DNA of 64,000 bases, from the NCBI GenBank assembly GCA_943846735.1, contig OX044364.1, positions 2,356,001-2,420,000 on the forward strand, given 5' to 3'. Within the stretch, counting starts at the first letter, position 1. Each line of letters starts with the position of its first letter. Below the pieces are notes generated by a model. The model searched no databases, was not told the origin of the DNA, and saw only the letters and a program-made list of their open reading frames with translations. Shown in pieces: positions 17,309-27,403 of this stretch. Both the position numbers and the translations under genes were made by a program. The DNA comes from CAJQLB01 sp905479065. GTDB lineage: Bacteria > Bacteroidota > Bacteroidia > Flavobacteriales > Flavobacteriaceae.

Positions 17309-18278
17309 TAACACACCAAAAATTACTGTTTTAATGTCTGTTTATAATGGCGCTAAATTTTTAGCTGAAGCCATTGATAGTATTTTGGCCCAAACATTTA
17401 CCGATTTTGAATTTATTGTCATTGATGACGCATCCTCAGATGATAGTTTACACATAATTAACTCCTATAAAGATGCTAGAATTATAGTATTACAAAACAC
17501 AAAAAATATTGGTCTTACTAAATCATTAAATATCGGTATTGCAAAGGCAAAAGGGAAATATATAGCCAGGATGGATGCAGATGATATTTCTATGCCAAAG
17601 CGGTTAGAGAAACAGTTTGGTTTTATGGAAGAGCATTTAGAGTTTGCTTTTTGTGGGACTAGAGCAAAAACTATTAATGATGTTGGTAAGGAAATTAGTT
17701 TTTTTAAGCCGCCTACAGATAGCTCAAAAATTTTAGCATTATTGATATTTAAAAACTGTTTTTTTCATAGTTCTTTAATTATTAGGACAGAGAAAATTTT
17801 AAGAGTTTCAGGCTATAATGAAAACTATAAATATGCTCAAGATTATAAATTGTATTTAGAGCTATTTAAAAATAAATGCTACGGAATTAACCTTAAAGAA
17901 CAATTATTGGTTTACAGGGTTTTAAACTCAAATATTTCTCATACTAATTCTGATAAACAAGAAGATCTTGCATGTAGGGCAATAAACAATGCATTGCAAG
18001 ACTGTTATGGGATTAATGTAAATACACAGCTCATTAAAAAAATACGTTCAGCCATTATTTACAGAGAGCGATTAGGGCAAATAAATACCGTAGAGGCCAT
18101 AATTTATTTAAGAAGTTTATATAAGCAATTTCAAAAACAGTTTAACCATAATAGTGTTGCATTAATAGAAATGCGAACGCTTGTTAATCAAGTTATAGAT
18201 GTATTCTTCAATAATAAAAAGGCAAAGCTCATTAAACGTACCGTTTATTTTAATTCGAGATTTCATGCTCTTATTTAA
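17301..18278 (+). CDS. Glycosyltransferase family 2 (GT-A fold)
   Basis: About 325 aa. I place the start at TTG 17301, overlapping the previous stop, because the GT2 domain begins directly after it (PKITVLMSVYNGAKFLAEAI). An upstream ATG at 17241 would add 20 residues out of the preceding gene. The nucleotide-binding segment FIVIDDASSDDSL and the metal-binding RMDADD are clear. The C-terminus (about 230-325) is basic and helical. It adds one residue of the glycan repeat. Confidence 0.87.
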   Translation: MVSNTPKITVLMSVYNGAKFLAEAIDSILAQTFTDFEFIVIDDASSDDSLHIINSYKDARIIVLQNTKNIGLTKSLNIGIAKAKGKYIARMDADDISMPKRLEKQFGFMEEHLEFAFCGTRAKTINDVGKEISFFKPPTDSSKILALLIFKNCFFHSSLIIRTEKILRVSGYNENYKYAQDYKLYLELFKNKCYGINLKEQLLVYRVLNSNISHTNSDKQEDLACRAINNALQDCYGINVNTQLIKKIRSAIIYRERLGQINTVEAIIYLRSLYKQFQKQFNHNSVALIEMRTLVNQVIDVFFNNKKAKLIKRTVYFNSRFHALI

Positions 18279-18295
18279 TAATAAAATATCCTGAT

Positions 18296-19573
18296 TTGAA
18301 AATACTATTCTGCGCTTATGATAGACCAGGGCAAATAGCTTCAGGACCCAATGCCTGGTTGCAAAGGCTTGTTCCAGATTTAATAAGTAATTACGGTCTT
18401 GATATTCAAACCCTTTTTGTTTATTCGGGAGAATCTAAAAAATGTCCAACAATAAGCTTTTTTAAAAACAAAAACCTACCACTTCAACTCATAAATAGAG
18501 ATTCTTGTAATTATGTTGAAGATCAAGTAAAAGAGCTGTTAAACATTGTAAAAAGAGAATATATATCAACTGTGGTTGCCAATTTGGTTGTTCCCGCGTT
18601 ATATGCAACTCAATACTTAAAGCCGTTTAATATTCCTGTTATAGGCGTTATGCATTCTAGCGATAAATTTTACAAAGGTGTTATAGCCAAATTTATTCAT
18701 GGTAAGACCAAAAATCAGTTAACCACTGCTGTATCAGTATCAGGATATATCAATACTATTTGTAGATCTAAAAACACCCAAACCCAGTTACTTAATATTC
18801 CTTGTGGTACACCAGAGGTTAAAAATAGCACCTCACTAGATAGCCAAGAAATTTTAAAAGTAATTTATGCAGGAAGATTAGTTAAAGAAGCCAAGCAGGT
18901 ATTAAAATTGACAAAAGCATTTTGCGACGCCTCTAAAGTAAATAGTAATCTAGATTTTAGTATTTATGGTGATGGTGACAAAGAGCAATCTATAAAGGCT
19001 CTGATTGAGGACCAGAAAGCATCTAAAAATGTAATGCTTTTTAAGGCTTTACCGCCAAGTCAAATTATAAACAAAATGCAAGAGCACCATGTATTTACAC
19101 TTATGAGTGATTATGAAGGGATGCCTATAGCCTTAATGGAAGCGATGGCTTGTGGTTTGGTGCCAGTATGTTATGTTGGTGAAGGCGGAGTAGATGAAAT
19201 AATAGAGCACGGTGTAAATGGGTTTATCGTTAAAAATAGGGGTGAAGACTATCAAGAAAAATTACAACTTTTAGTTAATGATAGATCGCTTTGGGAAACC
19301 ATGTCCAAAAATGCACGAGCAACCATACAACAAAAGTATAGTTCAAAAATTATACATCAAAAGTGGTATGAGCTATTAAACCAATGTAAAGATGTAAAAC
19401 AAAAACCTTTGCGCATTTCTTTGCGTATTAAATTAAAAGGCCCTCTCTTGTATTATGGAGATAACAGAAATCCAAATTTTAAAGATAGAAGCACAAGATT
19501 TTTAAAATCTAATTGGATGGCCTTTAGAATATTTGTAAAACCGAGAGCTAGATTAAGAGAATTATTTAAATAA
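18296..19573 (+). CDS. Glycosyltransferase family 4
   Basis: 425 aa from a TTG start at 18296. The N-terminus MKILFCAYDRPGQIASGPNA is typical of GT-B enzymes. The donor site has VIYAGRLVKEAKQ and YEGMPIALMEAMACGLVPV. The C-terminal about 45 residues are strongly basic, which may help membrane binding. Its stop overlaps the ATG of the next gene (TAATG), so translation is coupled. Confidence 0.87.
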   Translation: MKILFCAYDRPGQIASGPNAWLQRLVPDLISNYGLDIQTLFVYSGESKKCPTISFFKNKNLPLQLINRDSCNYVEDQVKELLNIVKREYISTVVANLVVPALYATQYLKPFNIPVIGVMHSSDKFYKGVIAKFIHGKTKNQLTTAVSVSGYINTICRSKNTQTQLLNIPCGTPEVKNSTSLDSQEILKVIYAGRLVKEAKQVLKLTKAFCDASKVNSNLDFSIYGDGDKEQSIKALIEDQKASKNVMLFKALPPSQIINKMQEHHVFTLMSDYEGMPIALMEAMACGLVPVCYVGEGGVDEIIEHGVNGFIVKNRGEDYQEKLQLLVNDRSLWETMSKNARATIQQKYSSKIIHQKWYELLNQCKDVKQKPLRISLRIKLKGPLLYYGDNRNPNFKDRSTRFLKSNWMAFRIFVKPRARLRELFK

Positions 19574-20718
19574 TGAGAGCTAAAAAAAATATTTTAATTG
19601 TTTCGCCTGCCAAAATAGGACTTACCGAAACTTTTATAAGAGCGCACATAGACCAGTTGTATGGCAATGTGTTTTACCTCTATGGTTGGGACTTAGATTT
19701 TATGACACAGAGTGGTATTTCTCTGAGTGAGCTGTATAAACCCAAGTCTAGTTTTTTGACTAAGCTCAAATCTTTGTTACCACATTATATTTATTTTCGT
19801 CTAGCCCAAAAGCGCAAAAAAAACTACACAAAAGAAGCACATATAAAACGCTACATACAAGAACATCAAATTGATGTTGTATTAGCAGAGTACGGCACTG
19901 CAGGAAGTTTTATAGCACCAATTTGTAAAAGTTTAAGCCTTCCTCTATTGGTTCATTTTCATGGTTTTGATGCATCAAGATCAGATATACTAAACACCTT
20001 TAAAAAAGGGTATCAATTTATGTTCTCACATGCTACAAAAATCATTGTAGTGTCTACTGCTATGAAACAAGCATTAGTAGGGCAAGGTTGCCCTGAAAAA
20101 AAGTTGGTTCTAAATACCTATGGACCTCATCCAGATTATTTAAATATAAAACCTAATTTAGAATCTAATTATATCATTTCTGTAGGGAGACACACCTACA
20201 AAAAAGGACCTTATTTGACGATACTGGCTTTTCAAAAAGTATTAGATAAACATCCAAGTTTGAAATTTAAAATGATAGGAGACGGTGAACTGTTTGATGT
20301 GAGTAAAAACCTAGTTAAAAGTTTAGATTTAGAAAATAATATAATTTTATTGGGTGGTTTAGAGCGTAAAGAGATTATCAAGCATTTAGAAACCGCTTTT
20401 CTATTTGTACAACACTCTTTAGTAGCCTTAAATGGAGATAGTGAAGGTACACCCGTTGGTATTATAGAAGCTATGGCTGCAGGTTTACCTGTGGTATCTA
20501 CAAGACATGCAGGGATTCCTGATGTGGTTATAGAGAACAAAACGGGTTTTTTAGTAGATGAAGGGGATATTGACGCGATGGCAGAGGAGATACTCAAAAT
20601 TGTAAACAATAGGGAATTAGCAGAAACTTTTGGAAAAAAAGGTAACGTGGAAATTGCAGCGCACTACAACTTAGAAAATCATTTAGAAATAATTAACCAG
20701 TTAATTTATGCCATCTAA
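19573..20718 (+). CDS. Glycosyltransferase family 4
   Basis: 381 aa, ATG overlapping the preceding stop. GT-B layout: acceptor domain with FIAPICKSLSLPLLVHFHGF and donor domain with ISVGRHTYKKGPYLTILAF and the motif EGTPVGIIEAMAAGLPVV. It resembles colanic-acid-type WcaL/WcaK group enzymes in the shape of its N-terminus (TETFIRAHIDQL), but the exact activity is unknown. Overlaps the next gene by 11 bases. Confidence 0.88.
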   Translation: MRAKKNILIVSPAKIGLTETFIRAHIDQLYGNVFYLYGWDLDFMTQSGISLSELYKPKSSFLTKLKSLLPHYIYFRLAQKRKKNYTKEAHIKRYIQEHQIDVVLAEYGTAGSFIAPICKSLSLPLLVHFHGFDASRSDILNTFKKGYQFMFSHATKIIVVSTAMKQALVGQGCPEKKLVLNTYGPHPDYLNIKPNLESNYIISVGRHTYKKGPYLTILAFQKVLDKHPSLKFKMIGDGELFDVSKNLVKSLDLENNIILLGGLERKEIIKHLETAFLFVQHSLVALNGDSEGTPVGIIEAMAAGLPVVSTRHAGIPDVVIENKTGFLVDEGDIDAMAEEILKIVNNRELAETFGKKGNVEIAAHYNLENHLEIINQLIYAI

Positions 20719-21721
20719 GTTTAAATTAGAGGTGTCTGTGATTATTCCGGTATACAATGCCGAAAAGTTTTTACAAAAAGCAGTAGAATCTGCAGTGTAT
20801 TTAGGAGAGGTTGGAGAAATTATTTTAATAGAAGACCAGTCTCCAGACAATGCGTTAGCTTTAGCCAAGGAACTCGAGAAGGAATTTGACAAAGTTAAAC
20901 TATACCAACACCCTGATAAAAAAAATCATGGCGCAGGCGCCTCCCGTAATTTAGGCATACAAAAAGCAAGTTGTGAGTATATTGCCTTTTTGGATGCTGA
21001 TGATTATTATCTGCCAAACAGATTTGTTAAAGACAAATTAGTATTTGAAACTCATGATAATTGTGATGGGGTGTATAGCGCTGTTGGCACACACTTTTAT
21101 AGTCAAGAAGCAAAAAACGATTTTTTCGAAAAAGGTTTTGGATACCAGGAGATACTAACTTTAAAAGGTGAGGTGCCCCCACAAGAGCTTTTTGCAGTAC
21201 TATTTAATAGGCATCAAAATGTAACTGGTGAATTTAGCACCAATGGAATAACTGTAAAGAAATCGGTGTTAAAAAAAATAGGTTATTTTAACACAGCATT
21301 AAAATTACGCCAAGATATTCATTTGTGGAGGCGACTGGCGGGTTTTTGTAATTTATATGTCGGTGAGATTGTTACACCAACTGCTATGCGCGGTATACAT
21401 GCCAGCAATAGAATGACAAAACTAGATGACCACAAACAGTATATAGACCTATGGTGGCAGAGTTTAAAAAAGGAATTTAAAACTAAGTATTTAGAAAAAT
21501 CACAATATGATATTTTTTTGCAGTGTTATTTTAATTATTTAGCGAGCCAGCCAAATAAAATAATTGCAGTAAAATCTCTAATAGATAATGTTTTAAAATA
21601 TCCAAAAATAACAAGAGAATCTTATGGCGATTTTGATTTTAACTTTTGGAAAGTATTTGGCAAGAATTGGTTGACACTGCATTTAATTTCTTTTAAAAAT
21701 AGATTAATCCTCAAGAAATAA
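20708..21721 (+). CDS. Glycosyltransferase family 2
   Basis: 337 aa. GT-A domain in the first about 220 residues: VSVIIPVYNAEKFLQKAVES, EIILIEDQSPDNAL, GAGASRNLGIQKA and AFLDADDYYLPNRF (metal-binding DADD). LRQDIHLWRRLAGF is the usual acceptor-side segment. The ATG at 20708 lies inside the end of the previous gene. Function: one transfer step in the glycan; donor unknown. Confidence 0.9.
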   Translation: MPSKFKLEVSVIIPVYNAEKFLQKAVESAVYLGEVGEIILIEDQSPDNALALAKELEKEFDKVKLYQHPDKKNHGAGASRNLGIQKASCEYIAFLDADDYYLPNRFVKDKLVFETHDNCDGVYSAVGTHFYSQEAKNDFFEKGFGYQEILTLKGEVPPQELFAVLFNRHQNVTGEFSTNGITVKKSVLKKIGYFNTALKLRQDIHLWRRLAGFCNLYVGEIVTPTAMRGIHASNRMTKLDDHKQYIDLWWQSLKKEFKTKYLEKSQYDIFLQCYFNYLASQPNKIIAVKSLIDNVLKYPKITRESYGDFDFNFWKVFGKNWLTLHLISFKNRLILKK

Positions 21722-21735
21722 ATATTTTTTAACTC

Positions 21736-22488
21736 ATGAGACATTTACATTTAATAATAAATTTCATTAGAGTTTTTAAATACTTAGGGCTGTTCCAAAT
21801 TCTGAGATTTTATACGCTCAAAAAAAATAAAATATCACAATTTAAAATTAGAAATTATAAGAATAAATTTTTTCTAAGAGGTGCTACCTCTGATTCATGG
21901 GTTTTTGATATGAATATAATTAGAGAAGAATATAAGGTGTTTATGCCAATAGAAAGTCCTAAAACTATTTTAGATGCTGGCGCAAATATTGGTACTGCAA
22001 GTAGGTTTTTTTCTAACCAATTTCCGAAGGCTGAAATTATCGCTATTGAACCGGATTCAGAAAACTATGAGATTCTAATAAAAAATACAGAATATAACAA
22101 AAACATACAATGTTTAAAAGGGGGACTATGGTCGTCAGACACAAATCTTTCTATTGTAAATGATGATGAGTGGAAGTATGCAATAAGAGTTAAGCAAGAT
22201 GCATTAGAAGGTGAAATAAATGCATTTAGTATTCCCGGAATAATGAAAATGCAAGGCTGGGACTTTATAGACATTTTAAAACTCGATATAGAAGGTTCTG
22301 AGGTAGAAATTTTGTCTAAACACTCAGAATTATGGGTTGAAAAAATAGGCATGTTAATTATTGAATTACATCCAAGTTTAGATGAAAAATGTGCTAGAGT
22401 CTTGTTTGAAGCTTTTTCAAACAAAGATTTTAACCTTCAATGGAGTGGTGAGAATTTAGCTTTAATTTTTAAGAATCAAAATAATTAA
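21736..22488 (+). CDS. FkbM-family methyltransferase
   Basis: 250 aa. The FkbM core is clear: ILDAGANIGTASRFFSNQFP (SAM loop), IIAIEPDSENYEIL, and WDFIDILKLDIEGSEVEIL near the C-terminal third. Members O-methylate sugars in surface glycans. The N-terminal about 60 residues are basic and hydrophobic. It overlaps the epimerase gene by one base (TAATG). Second of three methyltransferase-type genes in the cluster. Confidence 0.85.
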   Translation: MRHLHLIINFIRVFKYLGLFQILRFYTLKKNKISQFKIRNYKNKFFLRGATSDSWVFDMNIIREEYKVFMPIESPKTILDAGANIGTASRFFSNQFPKAEIIAIEPDSENYEILIKNTEYNKNIQCLKGGLWSSDTNLSIVNDDEWKYAIRVKQDALEGEINAFSIPGIMKMQGWDFIDILKLDIEGSEVEILSKHSELWVEKIGMLIIELHPSLDEKCARVLFEAFSNKDFNLQWSGENLALIFKNQNN

Positions 22489-23546
22489 TGAAAACACATT
22501 TTATATCTGGAGGTTGCGGTTTTGTTGGTCGTAATATGGTAAAACGCTTGTACAAAAACACCACAGACCGTATTTTATTTATTGATAATTTATCTGTGGG
22601 TAAACATCCATCAGAGTGGTTAGATATCCCTCTTAAAAAAACCGTTGGTATTCTTGAAATTTACGGTAAAGATGAGCGCCTTTGTTTTATAAGAGAAGAC
22701 TTTAGAGTTACCTTAAACAAGTTAGTACATACGCCTGGTTATTTAAAAAATGACTTAGGCTTAGATATAGAAAAATTTACAGATGTCTACCATTTTGCAG
22801 CCATTGTTGGAGGGCGCGCCATGATAGATGGAGACCCTATACAAGTAGCCTTAGATTTATCTATAGATGCCGAGTTTTTTTTCTGGGTGAGCCGTCATAA
22901 ACCTCAAAGGGTGTTGTACCCAAGCTCTAGTGCGGCCTATCCTGTGAGTTTGCAAACCCAGGACAATACCATACAACTTAAAGAGTCAGACATAGATTTT
23001 AATAACATGGGCCAGCCAGACATGACCTATGGCTGGACCAAACTCACCGGAGAGTTTTTGGCAAAAATTACAGCCAAACATTACGGGGTTAGCATCACCT
23101 GTATACGTCCATTTTCTGGCTATGGAGAAGATCAAGACTACTCCTACCCAACGCCTGCGATTGCTAGGCGGGCTGTTTTTAAAGAGGCTCCCTTTGAGGT
23201 ATGGGGCTCTGGCCACCAAGGGCGAGATTTTGTTCACATAGATGATGTGTTAGATTGTATAGCAGTAGCCATGGACAAAATACAGGACGGTACCGCCATT
23301 AACATAGGCCAAGGAGTACTCACCTCATTTAGAGATCTTATTGCGCTATTTTGCGAGTTTGCAGACTATGATCCAGAGATAAAACCACTCTTAGACAAGC
23401 CGGTTGGGGTACACAGTCGCTACTGTGATATGTCCTGGGTCAAAGAAAACTTAGGCTGGGAGCCAAAAATATCAATTAAAGAAGGTATGAAGCGGGTATA
23501 TGATGCTGTGAAAATAAAGGAGATTGCGCAGGGAAATTTAAAATAA
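22488..23546 (+). CDS. NAD-dependent epimerase/dehydratase (extended SDR)
   Basis: 352 aa. N-terminal Rossmann fold with SGGCGFVGRNMVKRL. Catalytic Ser/Tyr/Lys region YPSSSAAYPV then MTYGWTKLTGEFLA (YxxxK). Substrate-site segments include IRPFSGYGEDQDYSYPTPAI and DFVHIDDVLD. It would make or modify a nucleotide sugar such as a UDP- or GDP-hexose, and is the only such enzyme in the cluster. Its DNA looks distinctly richer in G and C (gggcgcgcc, gccagccaga) than the AT-rich genes on either side, which suggests a separate origin. Confidence 0.85.
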   Translation: MKTHFISGGCGFVGRNMVKRLYKNTTDRILFIDNLSVGKHPSEWLDIPLKKTVGILEIYGKDERLCFIREDFRVTLNKLVHTPGYLKNDLGLDIEKFTDVYHFAAIVGGRAMIDGDPIQVALDLSIDAEFFFWVSRHKPQRVLYPSSSAAYPVSLQTQDNTIQLKESDIDFNNMGQPDMTYGWTKLTGEFLAKITAKHYGVSITCIRPFSGYGEDQDYSYPTPAIARRAVFKEAPFEVWGSGHQGRDFVHIDDVLDCIAVAMDKIQDGTAINIGQGVLTSFRDLIALFCEFADYDPEIKPLLDKPVGVHSRYCDMSWVKENLGWEPKISIKEGMKRVYDAVKIKEIAQGNLK

Positions 23547-23559
23547 CAATACAATTATA

Positions 23560-24636
23560 ATGAAAATTTTATTTGCAAGTATACCACAACCTAGAAATAG
23601 ATTTGTTCGTGATTTACAAGAAGGTATGGATACACATGCGAAAGTTGTTTATGATTGTGATGAGTTTTGGTCTTGTAAAAATAATTTTGATATTGTCCAC
23701 ATTCATGAACCGGAGTACCTTTCTTATGAGCTTGAAGCTTGTATGAACAATACAGACCCCATCCCGAAGGAATTATGGAATCGGCTTATTACAAGTCTTG
23801 AACATTGGAAAAAAAACTCAAAATTAATTCACACAAGACATGTACAGGAGCCACATGTTAGAAGAGATGACGAATTTAAAAAACTATACCAAACTGTTTT
23901 TTCATATTGTTCTGGAATTTCTCATTTTGCAAACTTCAGTATAGCTCAATTTAAGTCATTTTACCCAGAATTAGAGCATATTGATCATCAGGTTATTCCG
24001 CATCAAAATTATGCATCATTACCAAATGATATATCTAAAGAAGAAGCAAGGTATAACTTAAATATAAAGAGTGATGCAAAGGTTATGCTTGTTTTTGGTA
24101 TGGTTAAAGAGCGTGAAAAGCAATTAATCCAAACAGCTTTTAATGCCATGCCTTCACATAATAAAGTATTACTAGCTCCTGGGTGGCAAACTAAAAGACG
24201 TAATATAAGATGGATACGTTTGCGAGAGTGGGTTTTTAATTATGAGCTTAAAAAGGCATTAAAAAATAATAAGTTTAGGACAAATTTAGGCTTCATAAAA
24301 GAGGAGGATGCACAAAATTATTGCAATGCTGCAGACGTGTTACTAATACCTAGAATAGATGAGCTTAATTCAGGAAATATTACATTAGGTTTTACTTTTG
24401 GCTTAGTCGTGTTAGGAAGAAATGGTGGTGATATAGGTGAAATTTTGAAGGAAACAAAAAACCCTGTATTTGATCCTGCTGATGATAAATCAATCAAAAT
24501 CGCTTTAAATACTTCACTGAATTTAGCGCAAGATAATCATGGGTTGAAAAATAAGGAAATAGCACTACAGGAATGGGGAATTGATACCATAAGCAAAAAA
24601 TATATAAGTTTATATTCAGCTTACAGTGAAATTTAA
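23560..24636 (+). CDS. Glycosyltransferase, GT-B fold
   Basis: 358 aa. N-terminus MKILFASIPQPRNRFVRDLQ with an acceptor-domain HIHEPEYL. A donor-domain start KVMLVFGMVKEREKQLI is followed by ADVLLIPRIDELNSGNITLGFTFG, which takes the place of the usual ExFGLxxxEA motif. It is therefore a divergent family-4 relative. The same strand, tight spacing (stop touches the next ATG) and neighbours place it in the glycan assembly operon. Confidence 0.75.
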   Translation: MKILFASIPQPRNRFVRDLQEGMDTHAKVVYDCDEFWSCKNNFDIVHIHEPEYLSYELEACMNNTDPIPKELWNRLITSLEHWKKNSKLIHTRHVQEPHVRRDDEFKKLYQTVFSYCSGISHFANFSIAQFKSFYPELEHIDHQVIPHQNYASLPNDISKEEARYNLNIKSDAKVMLVFGMVKEREKQLIQTAFNAMPSHNKVLLAPGWQTKRRNIRWIRLREWVFNYELKKALKNNKFRTNLGFIKEEDAQNYCNAADVLLIPRIDELNSGNITLGFTFGLVVLGRNGGDIGEILKETKNPVFDPADDKSIKIALNTSLNLAQDNHGLKNKEIALQEWGIDTISKKYISLYSAYSEI

Positions 24637-25605
24637 ATGGAAAAAACAGTGATTGACAAGCCGTCTTATGATAATTTTGAAACTCCAGTTTTAATAATTT
24701 GCTATAATCGAGAAGCGTATATTGAAGCGCAGCTTGATCAGATTAGAAAAGTAAAGCCAGTTAATCTTTTTATAGCTTGTGATGGTCCAAGAAATAGTTT
24801 GGATGCAGTAAAGGTAAAAAAAGTAAGGGAGAGATATTTAAATTTAATTGATTGGGGATGTACTATACAAACAAATTTTCAAGAAATTAACCATGGTTGT
24901 TTTAAAGGTGTTAAAGGTGCTTTAGATTGGTTCTTTACATATAATAAAGAAGGAATTATTTTAGAAGATGACATAATTCCAACAATAGATTTTTTTCTTT
25001 TTATGGAGGTAATGTTAAATACCTATCGCGAAAACAATAATGTTTTTTGCATAAGTGGTTGTAATTTAGGCTATACAACTCCTGACTCTATATTTACTTC
25101 AAAAATAATGAATATGTGGGGTTGGGCAACTTGGTCTGATCGGTTTTTTGAAGTTGATTTTAACATATTGTCTTGGAAAAAAGTATCTAATAAAAGATGG
25201 TTTCTTTATAAGAAGTTAAGAAGTACCATTTTTGATTTTGATTGGAATTGGATTGATTATTGGATTTCAATTTTTAATGATGCAGTTGAGAATGAACGTT
25301 ACACAACTTGGGATTATCAGCTTATTTATAATCAAATAGTTTCTGGAAAATTAACGGTATTCCCAGGAGTAAACTTAGTAAGAAATTTAGGATTTGACGA
25401 AGATGCCACTCATACTAAAAACGAGCAACATACCGCATATAACTTAAAAACACATAAATTAAATTGGCCCATACAAATTCCCGTAAAATTAAACCCTAAT
25501 ATAGATTTTTATGAAACGGTTTTAAAAGAGCGTTGGGCTTATTATAAGCGACCGAATTGGAAATATTACATTGGTCAAATAATAAAAAATTGTTTTAATT
25601 ATTAG
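24637..25605 (+). CDS. GT-A type nucleotide-diphospho-sugar transferase
   Basis: 322 aa, immediately following the previous stop. Features: PVLIICYNREAYIEAQLDQI, an N-terminal nucleotide-binding FIACDGPRNS, metal-binding GIILEDDIIP (EDD in place of DxD) and MWGWATWSDRFFEVDF. This layout is common in flavobacterial surface-glycan clusters and resembles GNT-I-like transferases. A sugar transfer role is likely, the specific sugar unknown. Confidence 0.75.
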   Translation: MEKTVIDKPSYDNFETPVLIICYNREAYIEAQLDQIRKVKPVNLFIACDGPRNSLDAVKVKKVRERYLNLIDWGCTIQTNFQEINHGCFKGVKGALDWFFTYNKEGIILEDDIIPTIDFFLFMEVMLNTYRENNNVFCISGCNLGYTTPDSIFTSKIMNMWGWATWSDRFFEVDFNILSWKKVSNKRWFLYKKLRSTIFDFDWNWIDYWISIFNDAVENERYTTWDYQLIYNQIVSGKLTVFPGVNLVRNLGFDEDATHTKNEQHTAYNLKTHKLNWPIQIPVKLNPNIDFYETVLKERWAYYKRPNWKYYIGQIIKNCFNY

Positions 25606-25610
25606 ATTAA

Positions 25611-26411
25611 ATGCCTAAAATATATCTGTACACAACTTTCTATAAAGAACAAAACAATCTTCGCAAACAAGAATTGTTGTCTTGTTTCCAAAATAATCTT
25701 TCAAACAAAGCAATTTCAAAAATTATAGTTTTTAATGAAGGAGAAAGCATATCGTATTTAGAACCTACTAAAATAGAAGAGGTATTTATAGATAAACGAC
25801 CCACCTACCAGGATTTTATAAACTATATCAACACCAACTCAAGCCCAGATGATATTCATATCATCGCAAACACAGATATTTATTTTGATACAAACATAAA
25901 AGTTTTAAAGCATATAAATTTAAAAGATACTTGTTTGGCTTTATCTAGATGGGATGCCGCAGATACCATAAAACCAAAACTCTACAACCATAACGATAGC
26001 CAAGATGTTTGGGTTTTTAAAGGTCCTATAAAAGAAAATTTAAGTGCAATTTTTCCTTTAGGTGTACCGCGTTGTGACAACCGTTTGCTGTATGAACTAG
26101 AAAAAGCTGAGTATATGGTGCTGAATCCGGCATTTAGTATTAAGTCTTATCATATCCACAAAGGGCAGCGTGCGTTGGTGTATTCAGAAGATGATAATGT
26201 GTATAAAATAGAACCACCGTATCGTTATTTGTATCCTCATAACCTTTACGGGTTTTGGAAAACGCGTTATTTTAATTACAAGCACAAAGAGAAATTAGGG
26301 GCTTATTGTTACGACATTAAGAAAGTAAATTTTTGGTGGCCAGTGCGCTTACTTAGAAAAATACTAGAAGTACTCACAAGAAAAAAAATGTCTTTAATAG
26401 GGTATAACTAA
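25611..26411 (+). CDS. Putative glycosyltransferase-like protein
   Basis: 266 aa. No standard domain is obvious. The N-terminus IYLYTTFYKEQNNLRKQELL, a central IHIIANTDIYFD that could serve as a metal-binding acidic motif, and a conserved C-terminal SYHIHKGQRALVY suggest a GT-A-like fold. It overlaps the next ATG by one base. Its place among glycosyltransferases supports a glycan role, but the function is not shown by a recognised active site. Confidence 0.5.
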   Translation: MPKIYLYTTFYKEQNNLRKQELLSCFQNNLSNKAISKIIVFNEGESISYLEPTKIEEVFIDKRPTYQDFINYINTNSSPDDIHIIANTDIYFDTNIKVLKHINLKDTCLALSRWDAADTIKPKLYNHNDSQDVWVFKGPIKENLSAIFPLGVPRCDNRLLYELEKAEYMVLNPAFSIKSYHIHKGQRALVYSEDDNVYKIEPPYRYLYPHNLYGFWKTRYFNYKHKEKLGAYCYDIKKVNFWWPVRLLRKILEVLTRKKMSLIGYN

Positions 26412-27403
26412 TGCAAACAGGAACAGAAGCATTTCATATAAAAATTGCTACGGTACCCAAAGGAATCATAAGGCCCCTTTGGTCCGTCATCATTCCTACC
26501 TATAACTGTGCAAACTATCTTAAAGAAACTCTGGCATCTGTTTTAGCACAAGATCCCGGAGAAGCAATAATGGAAATTATTGTTGTAGATGACCATTCGA
26601 CCAAAGACGATCCAGAGGCTGCTGTAAAAGAATTTGGAAACGGTAGGGTTCAGTTTTATAGGCAACCAAAAAATATAGGAAAAAGTTCTAATTATGCTTT
26701 TGGTATTAATCTTTCCAAAGGGCATTATATTCATTTATTACATGGTGACGATACTGTAGAACCAGGATTTTATAAGACAATAGTAAATTTATTTAAAGAG
26801 CATCCAAAAGCCTCAGTAGCATTTTGCCGCTCTAACTATATTAATGCCGATAATCATAAAATAGGTGAGACAGAATTACTCATTCCTAAATCAGGAATAA
26901 TTAATAATTTTTTAGAACGTATTGCTGTTTGGCAACTAATACAGCCACCAAGTATCGTCTTTAAAAGAGAAGTTTATGAAACTTTAGGAGGCTATGATAC
27001 CCGGCTAGAGTATATTGAAGACTGGGAGTTTTATGTAAGGGCAGCACTGAATTATAAATTTATTTACAGTCCAGAAATTTTAGCTAATTACAGAGTTTTT
27101 CCAGAAAATTCTTCAAGCAAGTCTGCCAAAGAAGGTAAGCGTGTTAAAACTATTGAGCGAGTCCTATCTATTATTGATGCGTACTTGCCACAAAATATAA
27201 AAGCAAAGATTAAGATGCTAAGGCACAGAGCGGTATCTATTTATCTTTTAAATTATATTCCAAAGCTTATTAAAACTAAAGACACAAAGGGTTTTTTAGT
27301 ATTTACCAAAGCCTTTTTTAAATATAATAGAAGCCCACAGTTGTTTGGGCGTTGGTTGCGTTTCATTTTTCAATATAAAAGATTTTTGACGCCTAAAGAT
27401 TAA
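26411..27403 (+). CDS. Glycosyltransferase family 2
   Basis: 330 aa. GT-A domain at about 18-240 with WSVIIPTYNCANYLKETLAS, EIIVVDDHSTKDD, LLHGDDTVEPGFY (GDD as the acidic motif) and LEYIEDWEFYVRAALNYKF on the acceptor side. The C-terminal 90 residues are basic and helical. One-base overlaps with both neighbours show a tightly coupled operon. Confidence 0.88.
   Translation: MQTGTEAFHIKIATVPKGIIRPLWSVIIPTYNCANYLKETLASVLAQDPGEAIMEIIVVDDHSTKDDPEAAVKEFGNGRVQFYRQPKNIGKSSNYAFGINLSKGHYIHLLHGDDTVEPGFYKTIVNLFKEHPKASVAFCRSNYINADNHKIGETELLIPKSGIINNFLERIAVWQLIQPPSIVFKREVYETLGGYDTRLEYIEDWEFYVRAALNYKFIYSPEILANYRVFPENSSSKSAKEGKRVKTIERVLSIIDAYLPQNIKAKIKMLRHRAVSIYLLNYIPKLIKTKDTKGFLVFTKAFFKYNRSPQLFGRWLRFIFQYKRFLTPKD

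Noticed and set aside
20232..20609. 125-codon minus-strand frame
   Set aside because: It overlaps the well-supported glycosyltransferase on the plus strand and shows no domain or promoter.
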